From Terriglobia bacterium (lineage in GTDB: Bacteria; Acidobacteriota; Terriglobia; Bryobacterales; Bryobacteraceae): DNA of 64,000 bases. Each line of letters begins with the position of its first letter. Position 1 is the stretch's first letter. The stretch lies in assembly GCA_020073615.1 (NCBI GenBank), contig JAIQEX010000002.1, positions 1 through 64,000 on the forward strand, given 5' to 3'. Positions 26,304-34,382 of this stretch are shown here, piece after piece. A model generated the notes under the pieces. It worked only from the letters and a program-made list of their open reading frames with translations, searched no databases and was not told the origin of the DNA. The position numbers and the translations under genes were made by a program.

Positions 26304-27374
26304 ATGATCACAAACCAGAAGAAAGATTTTCTCATCGGGTTCCATGATCCTATTGTGATCACCGGGGCCAGTGGCTTTATCGGGCGCCGCCTGGTGCAAA
26401 GCCTGCTCGACCTTGGATTTCGCAATCTGCGCTGCTTCGTCAGGCCCTGGTCCGATGTGAGCCGCGTGCCGGTTCTGTCGGGCGCGGCGCAGGATGCGGG
26501 CCATGTACAGGTGGTCAGGGGCAATCTTCTGGCGCCGGAGGATTGCGCGGTGGCTGCGGACGCAGCCGTGGTCTTTCACCTGGCTGCGGCCCGGGGCGAG
26601 AAGTCGTTTGCCGACGCCTTTATGAACTCGGTGGTGACCACCCGCAACCTTCTGGAGGCCTGCCTCGGAAACCGGGGGCTGCGGCGCTTTGTAAATGTCA
26701 GCTCATTCACCGTTTATACAAACAAGCGGAATCCTCGCGGGCGGCCGCTGGCCGAGACATCTCCGGTTGAGACGCACCCGGAGTTGAGAGGCGATCCCTA
26801 TTGCTTCGCGAAAGTCAAGCAGGAACAGATCGTCACCGAGTATGGCAAGCAGCATGGTATTCCGTACGTCATCGTCAGGCCGGGACATGTCTACGGCGCC
26901 GGCAATGAAGCGATCACCGGCCGGGTGGGGATCAGTACGTTCGGCATGTTCCTGCATCTTGGCGGTTCGAATACCATACCTTTGACGTACGTAGAGAACT
27001 GCGCCGATGCGATTGCGTTGGCCGGAGTGACCAAGGGCGTTGCCGGAGAAGTGTTCAACGTGGTGGACGACGATTTGCCCTCGAGCCGCCAGTTTCTACG
27101 TCAATATAAACGAAGTGTCGGTCCCTTCCACTCACTCTGGGTGCCCCCCGCCGTCAGTTATGCCCTCTGCTATCTTTGGGAGCGATACGCCGCGTGGTCG
27201 GAAGGGCAGTTGCCGCCGTTGTTCAACCGCAGAAGATGGTATGCCAACTGGAACAAGGCGCGTTACAGCAATGAGAAACTGAAGAGTCTGGTCGGATGGG
27301 CGCCGAAAGTGCCCACTGCGGAGGGGCTGATGCGATATTTTGACAGCTGCTCGGAGCTACGGCGCCATGCTTAA
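26304..27374 (+). CDS. NAD-dependent epimerase/dehydratase (extended SDR)
   Basis: The protein has 356 residues. The Rossmann glycine motif is ITGASGFIGRRLV. The catalytic set is the serine in VNVSSFTVY and the YxxxK in YCFAKVKQEQ. The PYVIVRPGHVYGAGN stretch is typical of UDP-sugar epimerases. The C-terminal third (WVPPAVSYALCYLWERYAAW, NWNKARYSNEKLKSLVGWAP) is also found in the 3-beta-hydroxysteroid dehydrogenase-like branch. The exact reaction is unknown; a nucleotide-sugar epimerase or ketoreductase is likely. The ribosome-binding site is GAGGCG. It overlaps the next gene by eight bases. Confidence 0.82.
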   Translation: MITNQKKDFLIGFHDPIVITGASGFIGRRLVQSLLDLGFRNLRCFVRPWSDVSRVPVLSGAAQDAGHVQVVRGNLLAPEDCAVAADAAVVFHLAAARGEKSFADAFMNSVVTTRNLLEACLGNRGLRRFVNVSSFTVYTNKRNPRGRPLAETSPVETHPELRGDPYCFAKVKQEQIVTEYGKQHGIPYVIVRPGHVYGAGNEAITGRVGISTFGMFLHLGGSNTIPLTYVENCADAIALAGVTKGVAGEVFNVVDDDLPSSRQFLRQYKRSVGPFHSLWVPPAVSYALCYLWERYAAWSEGQLPPLFNRRRWYANWNKARYSNEKLKSLVGWAPKVPTAEGLMRYFDSCSELRRHA

Positions 27375-28479
27375 GGTCGCGATTGTCGGATGCGGAAAGA
27401 TTGCGGACGCGCACGCATCGCAGATCCAGCGGATCGGAGGCTGCGAATTAGTAGGAGTATGCGACCGCGAGCCGCTGATGGCGCGCCAGTTGGCGGACAG
27501 ATTTCCGGTCAAGCGGTGTTTTAGCGACTTGACGCAACTTCTGAATGACGCCAGGCCGGATGTGGTGCACGTCACCACCCCGCCTGAGAGCCATTTCGGC
27601 ATTGCGCGGATATGCCTGGAATGGGGATGCCACGTCTACGTGGAGAAGCCCTTTACCCTGAACGAAGACGACGCCTGGAAGCTGATTTCACTGGCGGATG
27701 AAAAGGGGCTGAAACTCACCGTAGGGCATGACGACCAGTTCCGGCATGGAGCACGGCGGGTTCGAGCGCTTGTCCAGGGAGGCTTTCTGGGCGGCGGTCC
27801 GGTTCATATGGAAAGCTATTACTGCTACGAACTTGGCCGAGGTGCGTATGCCAGCGCGCTGCTGGGAGACAAGCGGCACTGGGTGCGCAGGCTGCCGGGA
27901 AAGTTGTTGCACAACATCATCAGCCACGGCATCGCGAGGATCGCGGAATATCTGAAGGGTGAGTCGCCCACGGTAATGGCATACGGCTTTGTCAGTCCGG
28001 CCCTTGCGGCGTTGGGCGAGACTGAGATCGTCGACGAACTGAGGGTCATCATTTGCGACCAGGAAAGGACGACGGCGTATTTCACGTTCTCATCGCAGAT
28101 GCATCCGCCGCTCCATGAGTTTCGCATGTTCGGCACAAAGAACGGGTTGATCCTCGACCAGGATCAGGAAACGGTTCTCAAGCTTCGCGGCACCAGGATG
28201 AAGAGTTACCTGGAGTACTTCGTGGCCCCGTTGATCCTCGCCAGGCAGCAGGTCGGAAATGTGATGGGTAATGGGCGTAGATTCCTCGCGAGGGACCTCC
28301 ACATGAAATCGGGGATGAAGTGCCTAATCGAGTCATTTTACCGTTCCATTGTGGAAGGCACCCCGGTGCCAATCGCGTATCGGGAGATTCTTTTGACCGC
28401 CAGAATCATGGACGCCATCTTTGCCGGCCTTGAGACACAGCGGCGGGAGCGCGAGGCGCCCGTCTGGCAACACGCCTAG
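27367..28479 (+). CDS. Gfo/Idh/MocA-family oxidoreductase
   Basis: The protein has 370 residues. The Rossmann motif is VAIVGCGKIADAHASQI, followed by VHVTTPPESHFGIA and CHVYVEKPFTLNEDDA, with the family's conserved lysine. The central part (NIISHGIARIAEYLKGE) supplies the likely catalytic histidine. It differs clearly from the oxidoreductase at 19604 and probably acts on another sugar or cyclitol substrate. The start codon lies inside the end of the epimerase gene, so translation is likely coupled and the two may act in sequence on the same sugar. Confidence 0.82.
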   Translation: MLKVAIVGCGKIADAHASQIQRIGGCELVGVCDREPLMARQLADRFPVKRCFSDLTQLLNDARPDVVHVTTPPESHFGIARICLEWGCHVYVEKPFTLNEDDAWKLISLADEKGLKLTVGHDDQFRHGARRVRALVQGGFLGGGPVHMESYYCYELGRGAYASALLGDKRHWVRRLPGKLLHNIISHGIARIAEYLKGESPTVMAYGFVSPALAALGETEIVDELRVIICDQERTTAYFTFSSQMHPPLHEFRMFGTKNGLILDQDQETVLKLRGTRMKSYLEYFVAPLILARQQVGNVMGNGRRFLARDLHMKSGMKCLIESFYRSIVEGTPVPIAYREILLTARIMDAIFAGLETQRREREAPVWQHA

Positions 28480-28494
28480 CGGGTTGAGAATACC

Positions 28495-29436
28495 ATGGGC
28501 AACATGGTCCGAATCAGCGATGAGGTGGCCGAGCGCCTTGTGCAAATGAATGACAGAACCGTCCTCGTCAGCGGCCGGTGGATCAAGGTGGCGGCGGTGA
28601 AGGACGAGATCTGGCAGGAAGGCGATGTCGTGCCGGATCCGTACCAGTTCATCGCGAGCATCCGGCAGCGCAAGGGTATCAGAGCGGACATCTTCACCTT
28701 CAGCCAGAAGCTGACCGACACGGCTCCGCGGTTTCCCTTTCAGTACGAATGGGAAAGCGTGGCCGCCATTCCTATCGTGTCTTACGCGGATTGGTGGACG
28801 AACCGCGTCTCGACCGACTTTCGGTGCGACGTCAGGAAAGCTGCAAAACGTGGCGTGACAGTTCGGCTTGTCCCGTTTACCGAGGAGTTGGTCCGCGCCA
28901 TCGTGGAAATATACGATGAGACGCCGATTCGCCAGGGCAGGCCATTCTGGCATTACCGAAAGGGGTTCGATTTCGCCCAACGGGCAAATTCGACTTACGT
29001 GGACAGAAGCGACTTTCTCGGCGCGTACGTGGGCGGAGATTTAATCGGATTTCTGAAAATCGTCTACGTGGATCGCGTCGCTCGCCTGATGCAAATCATC
29101 GCGAAGGACGCGCACCGGGATAAGAGACCGATGGCCGCTCTGATTGCGAAGGCGGTTGAAGTATGCGCATCCAAAGGCTGCTCGCACCTGACCTACGGGA
29201 AGTACCGTTACGCGCAAGGCGCCGACAGTGTCACCGCATTCAAACACAGGAATGGGTTTGAGGAAGTGCTGGTTCCCCAGTATTATGTACCACTGACGAT
29301 AAAGGGCAGACTGGCATTGCACCTCCGGCTCCAGCGGGGACCGAAGGCATTGGTGCCGCATCCGCTCCTACGATGGTTGAGGCGTATCCGGGCATCCCTG
29401 TACCGCTATTCGCTGCGGCCAGGAACCGTTGCCTGA
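28495..29436 (+). CDS. GNAT-fold acyltransferase-like protein
   Basis: The protein has 313 residues. The C-terminal half (FLGAYVGGDLIGFLKIVYVDRVARLMQIIAKDAHRDKRP, shown in part; then ALIAKAVEVCASKGCSHLTYG) has the beta-bulge and helix pattern of the GNAT/FemAB-like (BioF2-type) superfamily. The N-terminal half is unrelated to anything recognised. Proteins like this in exopolysaccharide clusters are thought to attach acyl or aminoacyl groups to sugars. No substrate can be read. It sits 15 bases after the oxidoreductase, and the next gene follows within 60 bases. Confidence 0.6.
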   Translation: MGNMVRISDEVAERLVQMNDRTVLVSGRWIKVAAVKDEIWQEGDVVPDPYQFIASIRQRKGIRADIFTFSQKLTDTAPRFPFQYEWESVAAIPIVSYADWWTNRVSTDFRCDVRKAAKRGVTVRLVPFTEELVRAIVEIYDETPIRQGRPFWHYRKGFDFAQRANSTYVDRSDFLGAYVGGDLIGFLKIVYVDRVARLMQIIAKDAHRDKRPMAALIAKAVEVCASKGCSHLTYGKYRYAQGADSVTAFKHRNGFEEVLVPQYYVPLTIKGRLALHLRLQRGPKALVPHPLLRWLRRIRASLYRYSLRPGTVA

Positions 29437-29494
29437 GGCCGTCAGGGTCGCAACGGTACCGAAGCGGCCGAAGCAGGTCTTCCAGAGAAAAGCA

Positions 29495-31318
29495 ATGCCG
29501 GGAATCGTCGGGCTGATCACCAGGATGCCTCGGGAACGATCCGAGCCGGAGTTGTTGCGGATGGTTGCGGCCATCGGCCATGAGTCTTGCTATCGGACGG
29601 GAACGTGGATGGACGAGGACCTGGGGGTCTACATCGGATGGAGCGTACGAAGAGACTGCTTGTCCGGCGAAATGCCCCTTTGCAACGAACGGGGCGAAAT
29701 TGTTCTCGTGTTTTCAGGAGAGGAATTCCCGGAACCGGAGACCGGGCGCCGCCTCAAGGAGCGGGGACACGGGTGTGAGTTGGAAGGGCCCTCCTATCTC
29801 GTGCACCTTTACGAGGAGGACCCAGCCTTTCCCGCGGGCTTGAACGGAAGGTTTCACGGACTCGTGGCGGACCGGGGGCGTGGGACCGCGACGCTCTTTA
29901 ACGACCGATACGGCATGCACCGGGTCTACTATCACGAGTCGCCGGAGGCTTTCTACTTCGCTGCTGAGGCCAAGGCGATCCTCGAGGTGCGGCCCGAACT
30001 TCGGACGGGCGATGCCCGGAGTCTCGGAGAGCTGGTGAGCTGCGGCTGCGTCCTGGAAAACCGGACGCTCTTTCCGGGCATCCGTGCGCTGCCTGGCGCC
30101 GCGAACTGGGAGTTTCGCGGCGGTGCAATCGAGCGGAAACGGGCGTACTTCAATCCGCAAGAATGGGAGAGCCAAGCTCCCATGGATCCCGAATCCTACT
30201 ACCAGGGGCTCCGGAATGTCTTCTCGCGGAACCTTCCCCGGTATTTCAATGGCAATGATCGGATCGGGATGTCCCTCACCGGGGGATTGGATACGCGGGC
30301 GATCATGGCCTGGCAGCGAGTGTCACCCCGGTCGCTGACATGTTACACGTTTGGCGGCACGTATCGCGATTGCCTGGACGTCACCGTGGCGCGGCGAGTG
30401 GCCAGTGTGTGCGGGCAGGTCCACGAGGTCATCCCGGTGGGAGGAGAATTCCTCTCGCACTTTCCTCAATACGCCGAGCGTACGGTTTACCTCACCGACG
30501 GATGCGCGGGCGTACACCAATCGCCCGATCTTTACGTGAGCGAGCGGGCGGCGAAAATCGCCCCCGTCCGGATGACCGGGAACTATGGCGACGAGGTACT
30601 TCGCGGGTTGCGGGTTTTCCGGCCAGCGGAACCCGCTCCAGGAATCTTCTGTCCGGAGTTTCTCTCTCACGTCCATGCGGCGGCCAAGACGTATGCCGGC
30701 CTGGCCGTGGGCAACCCGCTTTCCTTTTCGGTGTTCTGTCAGGCCCCATGGCACCACTACGGTCTTCTTGCCCTGGAGCAGACCCAACTCGCCGTGCGCA
30801 CCCCGTTTCTCGACAACGACCTGGTGCGCGCCGTATTCCGTGCGCCGGCAACCGCGGCCGCGAACAACGACCTTCGTCTGCGGCTGATCGGCGACGGCAA
30901 TCCTGCGCTCGGACAGATCCGGACGGACCTCGGGTTCGGTGGGCCTGAGGGAAGTCTCATTGGAGCGGCCTCCCGCAAACTACGGCGTTTCACGATGAAG
31001 GCCGAATACGCCTACGACTACGGCATGCCCCAGTGGCTGGCCCGGACCGATCATCTCCTCTCGCCATTCCACTTCGAACGCCTCTTTCTCGGGAGGCATA
31101 AGTTCTGCCATTTCCGGGTCTGGTACCGCGACGCCCTGTCCGAATATGTCCGGGAGATGCTGCTTGATCCGAGGACTCTTTCCCGGCCATACCTCCAGCG
31201 GCACACCGTCGAAGCCATCGTGCGGGGCCATCTCCAAGGGGGGCGCAACTACACTTCCGAGATCCACAAGCTGCTGACACTGGAACTCCTGCACCGTCTT
31301 TTTCTCGACCCGCAATGA
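29495..31318 (+). CDS. Asparagine-synthase-like protein lacking the N-terminal cysteine
   Basis: The protein has 607 residues with two domains: an N-terminal Ntn-type glutaminase-like domain (PGIVGLI; FNDRYGMHRVYYHE; FYFAAEAKAIL) and a C-terminal ATP-pyrophosphatase domain. Asparagine synthases begin Met-Cys-Gly-Ile and use Cys2 for glutamine hydrolysis; here residue 2 is proline. The PP-loop reads SLTGGLDTR (Thr262-Arg268) instead of the usual SGGLDS. It may therefore use free ammonia or an amine, or catalyse an amide bond to a sugar acid. Such paralogues are common in exopolysaccharide and exosortase-associated loci. The frame opens at 29429, but MPGIVG at 29495 with AGAGAAAAG upstream is the family start. 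Confidence 0.82.
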   Translation: MPGIVGLITRMPRERSEPELLRMVAAIGHESCYRTGTWMDEDLGVYIGWSVRRDCLSGEMPLCNERGEIVLVFSGEEFPEPETGRRLKERGHGCELEGPSYLVHLYEEDPAFPAGLNGRFHGLVADRGRGTATLFNDRYGMHRVYYHESPEAFYFAAEAKAILEVRPELRTGDARSLGELVSCGCVLENRTLFPGIRALPGAANWEFRGGAIERKRAYFNPQEWESQAPMDPESYYQGLRNVFSRNLPRYFNGNDRIGMSLTGGLDTRAIMAWQRVSPRSLTCYTFGGTYRDCLDVTVARRVASVCGQVHEVIPVGGEFLSHFPQYAERTVYLTDGCAGVHQSPDLYVSERAAKIAPVRMTGNYGDEVLRGLRVFRPAEPAPGIFCPEFLSHVHAAAKTYAGLAVGNPLSFSVFCQAPWHHYGLLALEQTQLAVRTPFLDNDLVRAVFRAPATAAANNDLRLRLIGDGNPALGQIRTDLGFGGPEGSLIGAASRKLRRFTMKAEYAYDYGMPQWLARTDHLLSPFHFERLFLGRHKFCHFRVWYRDALSEYVREMLLDPRTLSRPYLQRHTVEAIVRGHLQGGRNYTSEIHKLLTLELLHRLFLDPQ

Positions 31319-31356
31319 AACGGCCCCTTCCGACAGCGATGCTTGCGCAGGCATGA

Positions 31357-32781
31357 ATGCCCACCGGGATTGCCACTATCGTCTTCGCCCTCGGGATCTG
31401 GGGGTTATTCCTGCTCGACCGGGACCGGCGCGCCCGGACCTCTCCAGCCCTTTGGATTCCGGTGGCGTGGATGTGGATTGCCGGGTCGCGCGCGGTGTCG
31501 CTGTGGCTGGCGGCGTTTGGATGGGGAGACGCGCCGGGACCGGCCATGGTCGACCAGTATATGGACGGAAGTCCGGTCGACCGCAACGTCCTGTCGGTGC
31601 TCCTAGCGCTCGCTTTGGCCGTACTGATCCGCCGGAGACGGCAGGTCGGCACAATCCTGCGAGCGAATTCGGCGGTCCTTGTGTTTTTCTTATACTGCGC
31701 CGTGAGCGTGATCTGGTCCGATTACCCAGACGTGGCGTTCAAGCGCTGGACCAAGGCCCTGGGCGACGTCGCGATGCTCATGGTCGTTCTGACCGATCCC
31801 GACCGGTCTGCCGCGCTCAAGCGGTTCCTCGCGCGGACGACTTTTCTTCTGATACCCCTGTCCGTCCTGTTGATCAAGTATTACCCCGCCTTGGGGCGGG
31901 AATACAACGCATGGTCGTGGATGCCGGTTTACGGGGGCGTCACAACGAACAAGAATACTCTCGGCATGATCTGCCTGCTCTTCGGACTGGGATCCGTGTG
32001 GCGATTATTAGCGGCTTACCGGGACCGGAGTGGCGGCAACCGAATTCGGCAGATGATCGCCCACGGCGCAATTCTTGCCATGGTGGTGTGGTTGTTTTCG
32101 GTCGCCAATTCGATGACCTCCTTGTTGTGTTTCACGCTGGCAGGCGGCATGATCGTGGCCACAAGCTTCAGCGCGGTGGTCCGAAAGCCACTGCTCGTGC
32201 ACCTCTCCGTAATAGGGATCATTTTGCTTTGCTCCTCTGTCCTGTTCTTCGGCCTCGGTGGCGACGCCTTGGAAGCGGTGGGCAGGGACCCGACGCTCAC
32301 CGGCCGGACGGCGATCTGGGGTAAGGTCCTCGCCGAAAGCGGGAACCCGTTGTTCGGGACGGGCTTCGAGAGTTTCTGGCTCGGGAAGCGGTTAGACAAG
32401 CTGTGGAATGTCCTCGGGATGCACCTGAACCAATCCCATAACGGTTATCTCGAAACCTACTTGAACCTGGGATGGGTTGGGGTGATGCTGTTGGCGTTCC
32501 TCATCGTGAAGGGTTACCGAAACGTGATGGCCGCGCTCCGCCGGGATCCGGACACAGGCAGACTCTGGCTGGCGTATTTCACCGTCGCGGTGATTTACAA
32601 CTTCACCGAGGCGACGATCAAGATGATGAGCCCCATCTGGATTCTCTTTCTCCTGGCGACAATCGCCGTACCGAAGATCTCATCCCCCAAGCTGCGGCTA
32701 TTAGCACCCAGGGTGCGTCGCAGTCCGTTGGCGTCCGAGCTGCCGGCACCCAGAACCTACAGTTGGGAGGAAGGCGCTTGA
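31357..32781 (+). CDS. O-antigen ligase/polymerase-like (Wzy) membrane protein
   Basis: The protein has 474 residues with about ten predicted membrane helices (for example IVFALGIWGLFLLD, HGAILAMVVWLFSVANS and LLVHLSVIGIILLCSSVLFF). It has a long periplasmic loop with the family's ALGREYNAWSWMPVYGGVTTNKNTLG and GTGFESFW, NQSHNGYLETYLNLGWVG motifs. The latter is the Wzy_C/ligase signature. It would polymerise lipid-linked repeat units on the periplasmic side. The next gene's TTG start overlaps its stop codon. An alternative ATG four bases upstream is in another frame. Confidence 0.85.
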   Translation: MPTGIATIVFALGIWGLFLLDRDRRARTSPALWIPVAWMWIAGSRAVSLWLAAFGWGDAPGPAMVDQYMDGSPVDRNVLSVLLALALAVLIRRRRQVGTILRANSAVLVFFLYCAVSVIWSDYPDVAFKRWTKALGDVAMLMVVLTDPDRSAALKRFLARTTFLLIPLSVLLIKYYPALGREYNAWSWMPVYGGVTTNKNTLGMICLLFGLGSVWRLLAAYRDRSGGNRIRQMIAHGAILAMVVWLFSVANSMTSLLCFTLAGGMIVATSFSAVVRKPLLVHLSVIGIILLCSSVLFFGLGGDALEAVGRDPTLTGRTAIWGKVLAESGNPLFGTGFESFWLGKRLDKLWNVLGMHLNQSHNGYLETYLNLGWVGVMLLAFLIVKGYRNVMAALRRDPDTGRLWLAYFTVAVIYNFTEATIKMMSPIWILFLLATIAVPKISSPKLRLLAPRVRRSPLASELPAPRTYSWEEGA

Positions 32782-34382
32782 CGCCATTCGACGCCAGCGG
32801 CGCGTTCCGGCCCGTTGCGGAAGGAGGCGGCGAACTGCGCCGGCTCGCGGTACGAGGCGCGGGCGTCACGGTATTTTCCGGAGGCTTGGGGTTAGCCATC
32901 CAGATCGCCGCCACGGTGGTCCTGGCCCGGCTTCTCACTCCCGGAGATTTCGGGTTGGTGACCATGGTCACGACCTTCAGTCTCCTTCTGGTGAACTTCG
33001 GGCTGAACGGGTTTACCGAGGCAGTTCTGCAGCGGGACCAAATCGATCATGCCCTGGTCAGTAACTTGTTTTGGGTGGATATAGGCGCGGGCCTTCTTCT
33101 GACGATCGGCTTCGCCAGCGCCGGGTCGCTGCTGGCGCGGTTTTACGGCAACCCGCACGTGGCGCAAGTCGCGTTCGGCATATCGATAACCATCTTCTTC
33201 ACCAGCACGTCGGTCCAGCACCTGGCCCTCCTCAAACGGGGCATGCGTTTCCCGGTACTTGCCGCCAACGACATCCTCGCGCGCGCCGTGTCGTTGGCGG
33301 TGTCGATCGTGCTGGCGTGGGCGGGATGGAAATACTGGTCGCTGGTTGCCGGCGCCGTGGCTCTGTCACTGGTCACATCCATGGGCGCCTGGTTCCTGTG
33401 CCGGTGGACCCCAGGGCTCCCGCGGCGCGTAGCCGGGACTGGCTCGATGGTAAGGTTCGCGATGAACGTGTACGGGCGGTTCAGCGTCGATTACTTCGCC
33501 CGCAACATGGACAATCTTCTGGTGGGATGGCGCTTCGGCTCGGCCTCCCTGGGATTGTACAAGAAGGCGTACGACCTGTTTGCGCTCTCCGCCAACCAGC
33601 TCTCATCGCCCCTGACCAACGTTGCGGTGGCGGCGCTGAGCAGGCTGAGGAGGACCCCCGAGCAGTATCGACGGTACCTGTTAAGCTCGCTCGCCGTCAT
33701 GGCGTTCGTCGGAATGGGCCTTTCCGCGGATCTCACCCTGGTTGGCAAGGACCTGATACGCCTGCTGTTGGGACCCAAATGGGAGCCCGCGGGACGGATC
33801 TTCACGTATTTCGGGCCGGGTATCGGAGTAATGCTCCTCGACGGCGCCAGCGGCTGGATCCACCTGTCCCTCGGGAGGGCAGACCGCTGGTTGATTTGGG
33901 GAGTGGTCGAGTTCGCCGTCACCGGCCTCCTGTTCATCCTGGGACTCGCGTGGGGACCGGCGGGAGTCGCCGTGGCTTGGGCCGCGTCCTTTTGGATTCT
34001 CACGATCCCGGCGCTTTGGTACGCCGGGAGGCCCATACACCTTGGGGTTGCTCCGGTGATTGCCGCCGTATGGAAGTTTCCGGCGGCAGCTCTGCTGGCG
34101 GGCTGCGGCGCCGCCACGTTCGCGGGAAAGCTCCCGTCCCTGGCCGCGGCGGCCGGTTCGATAGGGGCGCTCACACGCCTCGCGGCGGTCTCCGTCCTGT
34201 TCGGAACGCTGTACCTCGGTGCCGTGATCCTGCTGCACCGCGGGTGCTCGCCGCTCCATCAGGTGGCCGGGCTCTTGCGGGAGATGGTGCAGCGGCGCAG
34301 GTTCTCCCGGCCGCCCGAGCCGCCGGTGTTGGCGGAAGCCAGGCTAATGACGCTGGATGTGTGCAACGTGAGGGAAAGTTAG
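32778..34382 (+). CDS. Lipopolysaccharide/exopolysaccharide flippase (Wzx/MOP family)
   Basis: The protein has 534 residues with roughly twelve to fourteen membrane helices. The N-terminal GVTVFSGGLGLAIQIAATVVLARLLTPGDFGLVTMV is shown in part: the ARLLTPxDFGL motif defines the polysaccharide-biosynthesis branch of the MOP flippases (WzxC/AmsL type). GWRFGSASLGLYKKAYDL is also characteristic. It would flip the finished lipid-linked unit to the periplasm. The start is a TTG at 32778 with a strong GGAGGAAGG site and a one-base-shifted overlap with the upstream stop codon (TTGA). The 3' end overlaps the convergent beta-helix gene by four bases. Confidence 0.87.
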   Translation: MTPFDASGAFRPVAEGGGELRRLAVRGAGVTVFSGGLGLAIQIAATVVLARLLTPGDFGLVTMVTTFSLLLVNFGLNGFTEAVLQRDQIDHALVSNLFWVDIGAGLLLTIGFASAGSLLARFYGNPHVAQVAFGISITIFFTSTSVQHLALLKRGMRFPVLAANDILARAVSLAVSIVLAWAGWKYWSLVAGAVALSLVTSMGAWFLCRWTPGLPRRVAGTGSMVRFAMNVYGRFSVDYFARNMDNLLVGWRFGSASLGLYKKAYDLFALSANQLSSPLTNVAVAALSRLRRTPEQYRRYLLSSLAVMAFVGMGLSADLTLVGKDLIRLLLGPKWEPAGRIFTYFGPGIGVMLLDGASGWIHLSLGRADRWLIWGVVEFAVTGLLFILGLAWGPAGVAVAWAASFWILTIPALWYAGRPIHLGVAPVIAAVWKFPAAALLAGCGAATFAGKLPSLAAAAGSIGALTRLAAVSVLFGTLYLGAVILLHRGCSPLHQVAGLLREMVQRRRFSRPPEPPVLAEARLMTLDVCNVRES

